Part shown: positions 56,715 through 64,000 of the stretch, piece after piece
Position numbering within the stretch: position 1 is the first letter of the stretch
Layout of the letters: every line of letters begins with the position of its first letter
Source: Thermoanaerobaculales bacterium
GTDB lineage: Bacteria > Acidobacteriota > Thermoanaerobaculia > Thermoanaerobaculales > Sulfomarinibacteraceae
DNA length: 64,000 nucleotides
Assembly: GCA_035358815.1 (NCBI GenBank)
Contig: DAOPQC010000004.1
Location: forward strand, 248,001 to 312,000
Direction of reading: 5' to 3'
Program-made: the position numbers and the translations under genes
The notes under the pieces: model-generated
The model's input: only the letters and a program-made list of their open reading frames with translations
The model's database searches: none
Told to the model about the DNA's origin: nothing

Positions 56715-57347
56715 GTGGCCGACAGCATCCGGATCGTGTTCTCCGGTGTGGCAAAGCGCTTCGACGAGCGCGTCGTCTTCCGGTCCGTGGCCGGCGAGGC
56801 CGCGCCCGGAGAGGTGCTCGCCGTGACCGGGCCCAACGGCTCCGGCAAGTCGACCCTGCTCGCGATCCTGAGCGGGCTGCTGCGACCGACCAAGGGGTCG
56901 GTCCGCTACCTGCTCCCCGGCGAGCGCGAGCTCGAGCGGGCGCAGTGGCGGCGGATCCTGGGCGCGGTGGCGCCCGCCATGTCGCTCTACGAGGAGCTCG
57001 ACGCGCTGGAGAACCTGCGCTTCTTCGCCCGGGTGCGCGGTCTGCAGGGCGCCGAGGATCGCTGCCGGAGCTGCCTGGAGCGGGTGGCCCTCGACCCCGG
57101 CCGGCGGACGCAGGTGGCGGGCTTCTCGACCGGCATGCGGCAGCGGCTGAAGATCGCCCAGGCCATGCTGCACCGGCCGCTGGTGCTGTTCCTGGACGAG
57201 CCCGGGTCCAACCTCGACCCGGACGGCCGCAGCTGGCTCGAGGGCTGGGTGCACGAGGAGCGGGCGGCCGGGACCACGGTAGTGCTCGCCACCAACGACC
57301 CGCGCGAGATGGAGTGGGGGACCCGCCGTGTGGCGCTGGCTGGCTGA
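56715..57347 (+). CDS. ccmA: Heme exporter ABC ATPase, CcmA-like
   Basis: This 210-residue ATPase has Walker A (TGPNGSGKSTLL), the signature FSTGMRQRLKIAQAM and Walker B (LVLFLDEPGSNLD). Size and position before ccmB and the other ccm genes support CcmA, which releases holo-CcmE from CcmC/D. GTG 56715 fits the -10 box and the usual N-terminus. It overlaps ccmB by 20 bases. Confidence 0.88.
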   Translation: MADSIRIVFSGVAKRFDERVVFRSVAGEAAPGEVLAVTGPNGSGKSTLLAILSGLLRPTKGSVRYLLPGERELERAQWRRILGAVAPAMSLYEELDALENLRFFARVRGLQGAEDRCRSCLERVALDPGRRTQVAGFSTGMRQRLKIAQAMLHRPLVLFLDEPGSNLDPDGRSWLEGWVHEERAAGTTVVLATNDPREMEWGTRRVALAG

Positions 57348-58008
57348 GGCGTGGGCGGTCACCGCCAAGGACCTCCGGACCGAGTTCAGGACCCGCGTCG
57401 CTCTGAGCTCGGTCGGGCTGTTCGCGCTGACGACGCTGATCGCGGTCGCCTACTCGGTGGGCCCGTTCCGGATCAGCGCCGAGGACCGGCCGTTCCTGCT
57501 TGCGGTCCTGCTCTGGATCGTGGTCTTCTTCGCCGGCCTGGCCGGCCTCGACCGCTCCTTCGTCAAGGAGGAGGAGAGCCACACCGCGCCGCTGCTGAGG
57601 CTGTCGGCGTCGCCGCACGTGGTGTGGGCGGGCAAGCTGCTGTTCAACCTGGTGCTGCTCGCGGTGCTGCTGGCCGCCGTGGTGCCGCTGTACTGCGTCC
57701 TGATGGGCTACCGTATCCAGCTTCTGGGGTGGTTCGTGGCGCTGCTCGCGGCCGGCGGCTACACGCTGGCCGTCGAGGCGACCATCGTCGCGGCGATCAT
57801 CGCCCGCGCCCAGGGTCGCGGCGCGCTGTTCCCGGTGCTCGCGCTGCCGCTGCTGCTGGCGCTGCTGGTGTTCCTGATCCAGGGCACGACCGCCACCGCA
57901 GAGGGTGCGGTGGCGACGGTCGGCGCCTCGCTGCGCGCTGTGGTGTCGCTGGGTGGCGCGATGACGGTGGTGTCGGCGATGCTGTTCCCGCTGGTGTGGA
58001 ATGACTAG
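57328..58008 (+). CDS. ccmB: Heme exporter permease CcmB
   Basis: This 226-residue membrane protein has six helices and the CcmB features TAKDLRTEFRTRVALSSVG at the start, FFAGLAGLDRSFVKEEESHT, and LPLYCVLMG-type helices. It is the ABC permease of the CcmABC complex. GTG 57328 lies within the end of ccmA, indicating coupling. Its stop TAG is joined to a family-B repeat that separates it from ccmC. Confidence 0.88.
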   Translation: MWRWLAEAWAVTAKDLRTEFRTRVALSSVGLFALTTLIAVAYSVGPFRISAEDRPFLLAVLLWIVVFFAGLAGLDRSFVKEEESHTAPLLRLSASPHVVWAGKLLFNLVLLAVLLAAVVPLYCVLMGYRIQLLGWFVALLAAGGYTLAVEATIVAAIIARAQGRGALFPVLALPLLLALLVFLIQGTTATAEGAVATVGASLRAVVSLGGAMTVVSAMLFPLVWND

Positions 58009-58139
58009 CCCGCGTTTCTCACCGCCCTCGTGAATCGAGGTGGAGGTGAACGGTAGGCGGCAGCACAGGAGGTCGATGAGGAATGCGGGCTGTGGGGAGA
58101 AGTGGGCATCTGGATTCATGAAGCTGGGAAGCGCGGAGG
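58007..58139 (+). repeat. Repeat family B, copy 2 with 3' extension
   Basis: The 85-bp element (58007-58091) begins in the ccmB stop codon (TAGCCCGC, 58006-58013). Arms AGCCCGCGTTTCTCA and TGAGGAATGCGGGCT pair with two G-U wobbles. The extension TGTGGGGAGAAGTGGGCATC to about 58139 matches the one after elbB. Further on (about 58170-58236) is a weaker hairpin with GAGGGGCCTA (minus strand), recalling family A. Confidence 0.85.
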
Positions 58140-58308
58140 AGCTGGCCAGCGTACATACCGATGACAGCCGCGTGGCGAGGGGCTGAATCTGCCGGGCGGG
58201 CTCGGACCATGCAGGGTGTAGGCCCCTCGGTGCGGCAGCGGGATTGCCACCGATGGGCGGTCTGTTACGATGGAGGATCGAGGATCTGGGATATGGGGGC
58301 GAACGCCT

Positions 58309-58352
58309 GGGACCTTCCCCTAGATCCTATCCCCTAGATCCTAGATCCTGCT
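58309..58352. repeat. Repeat family E, copy upstream of ccmC
   Basis: CCCCTAGATCCTATCCCCTA followed by two AGATCCT units, 30 bases before ATG 58382. No gene is seen in 58140-58381. Confidence 0.75.
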
Positions 58353-58381
58353 CGGAGAGCAAGAGGCAGTGGAGAACCTCG

Positions 58382-59050
58382 ATGAACATCCGTGAGCTCC
58401 TGAAGTGGGTCCTCCTGCTCTGGATGAGCCTGGTCATCTGGGCGGCGTTCCTCTACGTGCCGCCGGCTGACAAGTTCATCGGCGAGTCCTCGCGCATCGT
58501 GTTCTTCCACGTCCCGACGGCGTGGGTGTCGGTGGTCGCCTTCCTGATCTCGTGCGTGGCATCGGTGCTCTACCTGCGCCGGCGCGAGCCGCAGGACGAC
58601 ATCCGGGCGGCGGTCGCGGCGGGGCTCGGCCTGCTGTTCGCGATCCTCGCCACCGTGACCGGCGCGGTGTTCGCGCGGATCATGTGGGGGGCGTACTGGA
58701 ACTGGGATCCCCGCCAGACCTCGATCGTCATCCTGATGCTGATCTACGCCTCCTACTTCGCGCTCCGGGGCGCGGTCCCCGACCCCGAGCGGCGGGCGGC
58801 GCTCGCGGCGGTGTACGCGATCCTCGCCTTCGTCACGGTCCCGTTTCTGGTTTTCGTGGTGCCGCGCATCTACTGGTCCCTGCACCCGGACTCGATCATC
58901 AACACCCGCGGCGCCAACGAGTTCGACTCGCGCCACACCCAGGTCCTGATGGCCTCGTTGGCTGGATTTACTGGCCTGTTCGTGTGGTTATACTCAGTTG
59001 CGGTCCGGGTCGAGACGATCCGGCGGAGACGCCAGCAGGAGGCCCTGTGA
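58382..59050 (+). CDS. ccmC: Cytochrome c maturation protein CcmC
   Basis: This 222-residue protein has six helices, the tryptophan-rich periplasmic motif WGAYWNWDPRQT and the two heme-ligand histidines in FFHVPTAW and SRHTQVL. It loads heme onto CcmE. It overlaps ccmD by GTGA. Confidence 0.95.
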   Translation: MNIRELLKWVLLLWMSLVIWAAFLYVPPADKFIGESSRIVFFHVPTAWVSVVAFLISCVASVLYLRRREPQDDIRAAVAAGLGLLFAILATVTGAVFARIMWGAYWNWDPRQTSIVILMLIYASYFALRGAVPDPERRAALAAVYAILAFVTVPFLVFVVPRIYWSLHPDSIINTRGANEFDSRHTQVLMASLAGFTGLFVWLYSVAVRVETIRRRRQQEAL

Positions 59051-59151
59051 GTGATCTGGTAGGGATCATGGTGGTCACCCTCATCATCTGGGTCGGCCTT
59101 TTCGGTTACGTCTATCGGGTGGACCGGAAGGTCCGCCGTCTGGAGGACTGA
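59047..59151 (+). CDS. ccmD: Small CcmD-like membrane protein
   Basis: A 34-residue protein: MSDLVGIMVVTLIIWVGLFG, then YVYRVDRKVRRLED. It has one transmembrane helix followed by a basic cytoplasmic tail, as in CcmD, which helps release holo-CcmE from CcmC. Its GTG overlaps the ccmC stop and its TGA overlaps the ccmE ATG (TGATG), so it is clearly translated within the operon although very short. Confidence 0.88.
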   Translation: MSDLVGIMVVTLIIWVGLFGYVYRVDRKVRRLED

Positions 59152-59567
59152 TGACGGATCCACGACGCCAGCGTCGCATCTGGTACGCGGTCGGCGGCGT
59201 GTTGATTGTTGCCTTTCTCGCCTTCGGGGCGACCTCGTTCAAGAGCAACCTGACTCCGTACGTCTCGATCGAGGAGGCGATGCGGAGGCCTGCCAAGGTC
59301 CAGGTGAAGGGCAGCCTGGTGCCGCACTCCACGGAGTACGTGGAGGCGTCCCAGGTGCTGCGCTTCGGGCTCACGGACGATCGGGGCAACACCATGCCGG
59401 TGCTGTACGCAGGAACCAAGCCGGGGAACTTCGAGGAGGCCACCGAGATCGTGGCCGTCGGCAGCTACCGCGAGGGCGCCTTCCACGCCGACCAGCTGCT
59501 GGTGAAGTGCCCCTCCAAGTACCAGGGGCTCGACGAGGACCCGAGCAGGCACAGCGCCGAGACCTGA
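59151..59567 (+). CDS. ccmE: Heme chaperone CcmE, cysteine (CxxxY) type
   Basis: This 138-residue protein has an N-terminal anchor helix (YAVGGVLIVAFLAFG) and the OB-fold domain (VQVKGSLV, LRFGLTDDRGNTMPVLYAG). At the heme-binding site the standard HxxxY is replaced by Cys120-Pro-Ser-Lys-Tyr124. This CxxxY form is known from Desulfovibrio and archaea. It binds heme covalently in the periplasm and passes it to apocytochrome with CcmF. Confidence 0.92.
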   Translation: MTDPRRQRRIWYAVGGVLIVAFLAFGATSFKSNLTPYVSIEEAMRRPAKVQVKGSLVPHSTEYVEASQVLRFGLTDDRGNTMPVLYAGTKPGNFEEATEIVAVGSYREGAFHADQLLVKCPSKYQGLDEDPSRHSAET

Positions 59568-59599
59568 GGCCGCTGCCGACCGGGCTCTGGGCACTGGTG

Positions 59600-59605
59600 T
59601 AAAAT
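59600..59605 (+). promoter_or_regulatory. TAAAAT -10 box before ccmF
   Basis: A possible internal promoter; the TSS would be near 59612. AGGGAGGG precedes ATG 59640 by seven bases. Confidence 0.4.
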
Positions 59606-59639
59606 GAGCCTCTGTCTCGAATTCTAGGGAGGGACTGTC

Positions 59640-62186
59640 ATGTACACACCCGGGACCTTGCTCGTGTGGGTGGCCTTCGTCCTCGGCGCGGTGTCGACGA
59701 TCGCCTACGCCCTGGCGATTCGCGGCAGTGCCGGTGCCCGTTCCATCGCCCGCCAGGCCTACCTGCTGATGACCGGGGCGATCGTGCTGGTCTCGGGCCT
59801 GCTGATGTACCTCCTGGTGACCCACGACTACCGGCTCCACTACGTCTGGGCGTACTCGGACAACCTGCTCGAGCTCAAGTACCTGGTGTCCTCGTTCTGG
59901 GGCGGCCAGGAGGGGAGCTTCCTGCTCTGGATCTTCTGGGGCGTGCTGCTCGGCCTGCCCCTGATGCGGTTCGCCCGCGCCTACGAGACGCGGGTGATGC
60001 TGTTCTACAACCTGACCTTGCTGTCGTTGATCATGCTCCTGCTCAAGCAGGACCCCTTCCGCTTTCATGAGGGCCTCGCCACCGGCATGGCCCCGCTCGA
60101 CGGCCAGGGGCTCAACCCGCTGCTCCAGAACCCGTGGATGGTCATCCATCCGCCGATCATGTTCATCGGGTACGCGTCGCTCGCGATCCCGTTCGCCTTC
60201 GCGCTGGCGGCCCTCTGGATGCGCCGCTGGGACGAGTGGACCAAGGCCTCGATGCCGTGGGTCCTGCTGTCGCTCGGCACCCTCGGCCTCGCGATCATGC
60301 TCGGCGGGTACTGGGCGTACGAGACCCTGGGCTGGGGCGGCTACTGGGGCTGGGACCCGGTCGAGAACGCCTCCCTGGTGCCGTGGCTGGCCACCGCCGC
60401 GCTGACCCACGGCATCTTGTTGCAGCGCGGCCGCAAGCGCTTCCGCCGGACCAACCTGGTGCTGGCGGTGTTCGCCTACCTGTTGGTCGTGTACGCCACC
60501 TTCCTCACCCGGTCGGGCGTGCTCGGCGACTTCTCGGTGCACTCGTTCGTCGATCTCGGGATCACCGGCTGGCTGGTCTTCAACATGGTGTTCTTCATCG
60601 CGGTTTCGATCGGCCTGCTGGCGCTGCGCTGGCGGGAGATCCCGACCGAGGTCGGGACCGAGCCGTTCCTGTCGCGGACCATCTTCTTCGTGCTCGGCAT
60701 CCTCATGCTGGTCCTGACCGGGCTGATCGTCGGCTTGGGGACCTCGGCGCCGCTGCTCTCCCGGCTGTGGGGCGAGCCGGCCCAGGTCGGGCCCGACTTC
60801 TACAACGGCGTCGGCTACTGGCTGGCGGTCGCCTTCGCCCTGTTCCTCGGCGCGACGCCGTTCCTCGGCTGGAGCCGCGCCGACGACGGCGCCGGCCGCC
60901 GGTTCTCGATCGTGCTCGCGGTCACCGTGGTGCTGCTGGTCGCCGCCCACCTCGTCGGCCTCACCGGCGTCAAGGCGCACCTCTACGTCGGTGCCGTCAT
61001 CTTCAGCCTCGCTGCCAACTGCTGGGCCCTTCTCGGCAAGCTCCGGCAGGGCCAGTGGCGCGCCGCCGGCGGCGTCCTGGCCCACGTCGGGGTCGGGCTG
61101 ATGATGCTCGCCTTCCTGACCACCGGCTGGCTCGGCCGGGAGCAGAAGGTGCGGCTCGTGCAGGGCGAGGCGACCGAGGTCCTCGGCTACTCGATGACCT
61201 TCACCGGCGTCGAGAAGCCGACCCCGCTGGCGCGCGACGCGATGGTGGTCGAGGTGACCGACCCGCGGGGCAGGAACTTCGTGCTCAAGCCGCGGATGTG
61301 GATCAACCAGAAGACGGATCAGCTCGTCGCCAACCCGGACATCCGGTCGTTCCTGACCTCCGATCTGTACGTGGCGCCGGTCGAGTTCACGCCTGGCGAG
61401 GAGGCGCCGCCGAGCGGCCGGCTGATGCTGGCCAAGGACCGCCCCGCCGCCTTCAAGGACTGGACCTTGACCTTCCGCCGCTTCGACATGGCGCGCCAGA
61501 ACGCGGTCCCGGGCGCCCTGACCGTGGGGATGGTGGTCGAGCTGCAGCGGCCGGGCGTGGCGCCGGTCACGATCGAGCCGTCGTTGATCTCGATGAGCGA
61601 CGGCACGGTGCAGGCGGTCCCCGTCGAGATTCCGGGGGTGCCGGGCGGCAAGCTGCGGGCGACCGGGATGAGCGTCGACCAGGGGCTGATCCGGATCGAG
61701 CTGCTCGGGCTCGGCGGCGGGGTCGCGCGAACCGCGGTCCTCCGCAAGGGCGAGTCCCTGCGCTACGAGGAGCTGCGGATCCGGTTCGACGACTTCGACC
61801 TCTCCGAGTTCGACCCCGACGCCGGCCAGATCAACTTCGGCGTCGTGTTCTCGGTCGAGCGTGGCGGCGAGACCGTCGAGGTGGTGCCCCGCTTCCGGAG
61901 CGGCATGGGCGGCGACGCCGAGGTCACCCCCGCGACCGTGCCCGGGGCCGGCGGGGTGACGCTTGCCATCGGCCGGGTCGACGCCGAGGGCGGGGCGATC
62001 GAGCTGCAGGTCATCGATCCGACGATCGCGGCGGGGGAGGCCGATCCGGCGAGCCTGGTGATCGACATCTCCACCAAGCCGCTGATCTCGCTGGTGTGGA
62101 TCGGTACGCTGCTGGTGATGGCCGGGGTCGGCATGGCGATCGCCCTGCGGCGCAGGGACGTGGCGTCGATCCCGGTGGACGGCTGA
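59640..62186 (+). CDS. ccmF: Cytochrome c heme lyase subunit CcmF, enlarged
   Basis: This 848-residue protein has about fourteen helices, the WWD domain WGGYWGWDPVENASLVPWL, and P-His text such as NPWMVIHPPIMFIGY. Bacterial CcmF is usually 630-670 residues; here the periplasmic C-terminal domain (about 500-825) is 180-200 residues longer, before a final helix. It catalyses heme attachment to CxxCH in apocytochromes. No ccmG or ccmH follows; the next gene is on the other strand. Confidence 0.95.
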   Translation: MYTPGTLLVWVAFVLGAVSTIAYALAIRGSAGARSIARQAYLLMTGAIVLVSGLLMYLLVTHDYRLHYVWAYSDNLLELKYLVSSFWGGQEGSFLLWIFWGVLLGLPLMRFARAYETRVMLFYNLTLLSLIMLLLKQDPFRFHEGLATGMAPLDGQGLNPLLQNPWMVIHPPIMFIGYASLAIPFAFALAALWMRRWDEWTKASMPWVLLSLGTLGLAIMLGGYWAYETLGWGGYWGWDPVENASLVPWLATAALTHGILLQRGRKRFRRTNLVLAVFAYLLVVYATFLTRSGVLGDFSVHSFVDLGITGWLVFNMVFFIAVSIGLLALRWREIPTEVGTEPFLSRTIFFVLGILMLVLTGLIVGLGTSAPLLSRLWGEPAQVGPDFYNGVGYWLAVAFALFLGATPFLGWSRADDGAGRRFSIVLAVTVVLLVAAHLVGLTGVKAHLYVGAVIFSLAANCWALLGKLRQGQWRAAGGVLAHVGVGLMMLAFLTTGWLGREQKVRLVQGEATEVLGYSMTFTGVEKPTPLARDAMVVEVTDPRGRNFVLKPRMWINQKTDQLVANPDIRSFLTSDLYVAPVEFTPGEEAPPSGRLMLAKDRPAAFKDWTLTFRRFDMARQNAVPGALTVGMVVELQRPGVAPVTIEPSLISMSDGTVQAVPVEIPGVPGGKLRATGMSVDQGLIRIELLGLGGGVARTAVLRKGESLRYEELRIRFDDFDLSEFDPDAGQINFGVVFSVERGGETVEVVPRFRSGMGGDAEVTPATVPGAGGVTLAIGRVDAEGGAIELQVIDPTIAAGEADPASLVIDISTKPLISLVWIGTLLVMAGVGMAIALRRRDVASIPVDG

Positions 62187-62189
62187 TCG

Positions 62190-62302
62190 CTGCAGAGGAT
62201 CTAGGGTCAAGGATCTGGGATCTAGGGATCATCGCAGTGGGGCTCCTCCTGACCGGGAGGGGGCTGCCCTAGATCCTATCCCCTAGATCCTGGATCCTCC
62301 TC
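62190..62302. repeat. Facing family E copies between convergent genes
   Basis: Minus-type units (AGGATCTAGGGTCAAGGATC, 62197-62230) face plus-type units (CCTAGATCCTATCCCCTAGA, 62268-62300), so the region can fold back on itself. It lies between the convergent ccmF and AmpG-like genes. Confidence 0.75.
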
Positions 62303-62330
62303 TTGTCAGCGCGCTTTCCGTAGATCCCGC

Positions 62331-63797
62331 TCATTCGTCGGGCGGGGCGTCGAGGTGCGGCAGCCACGGGATCATCGCCATGTTCGGCAGGGCCAGCAGG
62401 AAGGTCAGCGCGAAGTAGATCGGGAAGCCGACCGCCGAGGCGATGAACCCCGACACGACGCCGGCGAGCGTGCCGGCGATGTTCATGAGGCCGGTGCCGA
62501 TCGCGAAGTGCGCCGCCTTGAAGCTCGCCTTGGTGGTCCGCATGATGAACACCGTGAAGGCGGCGTTGCCGAAGCCGGCGCCGAAGGCCTCGGCGGAGAT
62601 CAGCAGGCAGACGAGCGGGAAGTCGGCCCGGCCGGCATCGGGGTCGGCCAGGATGTGGCGGTACTTGAGCGCCAGCAGCATGTACAGGAAGTTGAGGCTG
62701 TTGAGCGCCAGCACGAACGGCCAGATGCAGCGCTTGAGGCCGAAGCGCGCGATCAGGAGCCCGCCGACGATGCTGCCGATGATCGTCGAGACGATGCCGA
62801 AGGTGTTGTGGGCGAGGCCGAACTGCGCCAAGGTGATGCCGATGTCCCTGAGGAAGGGATAGGCCATGTTCTGGAGCAGCGCCTCGCCGATGCGGAAGGT
62901 GGCGATGAAGGCGAGCACGAGCCCGATCCGGGGCCGGTCGAGGTAGTCCACGAAGGCGAGCGCGTAGGTCGAGCTCGAGGCGTAGAGGCGCCGCTTGAGC
63001 GCGGGCGCCCGGACCGCCACCGCCGACAGCACCAGCAGCAGGGCGAGGACGATCCACATCGGGGCCGAGACCTTCCGCAGCGGGCCGGTGACGCCCGCCA
63101 AAGCCTCGCTCCTCAGGACCGCCCACAGGCCGACGATCGCGGCAGCCGCCGCCACGACGACCAGCAGATGGCGGGGGCGAGCCAGGTAGCCGACCAGCTC
63201 GCCCGCCGGCCGCTTCGGCTGCTCGATCCGCGGCAGCCGCGCGCTGTTGAGCGTCCACACGGCAAAGAACACGGTCGCCGCGAATAGGTAGCCGACCAGC
63301 CACGAGAAGCGGCCGCAGACCCAGGCGATGCCGCCGCCGCCGGTGATCAACGCGACCCGGTAGGCCGCCGACTGCAGGCCGACGTAGCGCGCGCGGTCGG
63401 TCTGGCCCAGCGCCTCGAGGTAGTAGCCGTCGATCGCGATGTCGTGGGTTGCCGCCAGGAACGCCAGCGCCATGAAGACCGCGGCGCCCGCCACCAGCGG
63501 GACAGGGGTCCGGCTGGCGATGCCGAGCAGGATCAGGCCGCCGACGATGGCGAGCTCGAGGGTCAGCAGCCAGCGCCGCTTGGTGGCGTAGGCGTCGACG
63601 AACGGGCCCCACAGGAACTTGATGGTCCACGGGATCCCGAACAGCGAGGTCAGTCCGATCGCCTGCAGGCTGGCGCCGTGCTCCTTGAAGTACGCGGTCG
63701 ACATCAGCCGGACCAGGCCGTACGGGAACCCCTCGGCGAAATAGGTGGAGAGGATCCACCACGGGCGCTTCGAGGGGCGGGTCGTCACCTCGGCCAT
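62331..63797 (-). CDS. MFS transporter, AmpG-like
   Basis: This 488-residue protein has twelve to fourteen helices. The start STYFAEGFPYGLVRLMSTAY and TSLFGIPWTIKFLWGPFVDAY are the AmpG/AcetylCoA-transporter-like signature (motif A area). AmpG brings anhydro-muropeptides into the cytoplasm for cell-wall recycling. No recycling enzyme is adjacent, so the substrate is inferred. ATG 63797 lies eight bases after a TACCAT box. Confidence 0.85.
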   Translation of the reverse strand: MAEVTTRPSKRPWWILSTYFAEGFPYGLVRLMSTAYFKEHGASLQAIGLTSLFGIPWTIKFLWGPFVDAYATKRRWLLTLELAIVGGLILLGIASRTPVPLVAGAAVFMALAFLAATHDIAIDGYYLEALGQTDRARYVGLQSAAYRVALITGGGGIAWVCGRFSWLVGYLFAATVFFAVWTLNSARLPRIEQPKRPAGELVGYLARPRHLLVVVAAAAAIVGLWAVLRSEALAGVTGPLRKVSAPMWIVLALLLVLSAVAVRAPALKRRLYASSSTYALAFVDYLDRPRIGLVLAFIATFRIGEALLQNMAYPFLRDIGITLAQFGLAHNTFGIVSTIIGSIVGGLLIARFGLKRCIWPFVLALNSLNFLYMLLALKYRHILADPDAGRADFPLVCLLISAEAFGAGFGNAAFTVFIMRTTKASFKAAHFAIGTGLMNIAGTLAGVVSGFIASAVGFPIYFALTFLLALPNMAMIPWLPHLDAPPDE

Positions 63798-63805
63798 CGC
63801 CGTTC

Positions 63806-63811
63806 ATGGTA
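63806..63811 (-). promoter_or_regulatory. TACCAT -10 box, near-leaderless start
   Basis: On the minus strand TACCAT is eight bases before ATG 63797. Confidence 0.45.
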
Positions 63812-63888
63812 GCGCGGTCTCTCCGCCCGGTGGCCGGAGGCTTCGGACGCTCAGCCCCATCTGCGGCCCTGCGGCCGGCCGGCTCGGA

Positions 63889-64000
63889 TCACGCGGGCGG
63901 CGATGTGCCTGGCCCGGCGCCGGCGGTCGATGGGCCGTGGCGCCCCGTCCGCTCGTCGAGGACGCCCTGCACGAGCTGGGCGATGATCACGCCGCTGATG
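63889..64000 (-). CDS. C-terminal end of an unidentified protein (partial)
   Basis: A minus-strand frame enters from the right edge and ends with TGA at 63889-63891. It gives 36 residues: ISGVIIAQLVQGVLDERTGR, then HGPSTAGAGPGTSPPA. The first part looks like a helix and the last part like a flexible tail. The family cannot be told. Confidence 0.45.
   Translation of the reverse strand, partial: ISGVIIAQLVQGVLDERTGRHGPSTAGAGPGTSPPA

Noticed and set aside
59112..62210. Open frame of about 1,030 codons antisense to ccmE and ccmF
   Set aside because: Composition rich in Arg, Gly, His and Gln without motifs, opposite two well-identified genes.

Overview
The window is about 64 kb of very GC-rich bacterial chromosome with dense, short-spaced genes. 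Gram-negative features are clear: a Wzm/Wzt-type polysaccharide exporter, an AmpG-like permease, a LolA-like periplasmic protein, a Ccm system I cytochrome c maturation cluster, and several very large secreted beta-sandwich proteins. The secreted S55-like protease, the PKD/BACON protein and the VanZ, YfhO and ElbB homologues suggest a heterotrophic soil or sediment bacterium. Acidobacteriota (for example the Thermoanaerobaculia) is my best guess, but that is inference and no rRNA gene is present. No tRNA, rRNA, CRISPR array or prophage was recognised. The only transposon trace is a C-terminal fragment of an IS1182-like transposase.

Layout. 0-6.6 kb: a TPR/double cyclic-nucleotide-binding protein, an exported S55-like protease overlapping a beta-propeller protein, and coaD. 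6.9-13.2 kb: a GT4 glycosyltransferase, a three-gene HTH/TPR/secreted-protein operon on the minus strand, the exporter permease Wzm, and an FG-GAP protein. 13.2-21.4 kb: two secreted proteins with strong promoters and textbook terminators, one of them about 1,874 residues. 21.7-31.2 kb: surface-glycan genes (GT39, Wzt ATPase, GT4, GT2, GNAT, YfhO-like), four of them overlapping by one to four bases. 31.3-38.9 kb: glpD with an alkyl-DHAP-synthase-like flavoprotein, an aminotransferase and a fused FAD/Fe-S dehydrogenase. 39-48 kb: membrane protein, Tat-exported phosphoesterase with VanZ-like partner, FGGY kinase, TauE, ferredoxin-NADP reductase-like protein and SGNH hydrolase. 48-56.3 kb: elbB, a cytidylate-kinase-like protein, apaG, an ECF sigma/anti-sigma/DUF4097 operon, and fabH-rne. 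56.7-62.2 kb: ccmA-B-C-D-E-F, with a 34-residue ccmD and a cysteine-type CcmE. 62.3-64 kb: AmpG-like permease and the end of one more gene.

The most unusual content lies between the genes. Several unrelated repeat families recur at gene boundaries: (A) a palindromic head followed by a long hairpin whose arms differ between copies but stay complementary; (B) an 85-bp element that begins at, or supplies, the stop codon of the gene before it, always in the same orientation; (C) a 170-bp element with a 15-16 bp inverted repeat; (D) GGGAAC hexamer tracts, often as facing inverted arms, including a 79-bp higher-order array; (E) AGATCCT heptamers, seven perfect copies at the 3' end of glpD. Many genes also have a TANNNT -10 box only 6-9 bases before the start codon, which points to widespread leaderless transcription.
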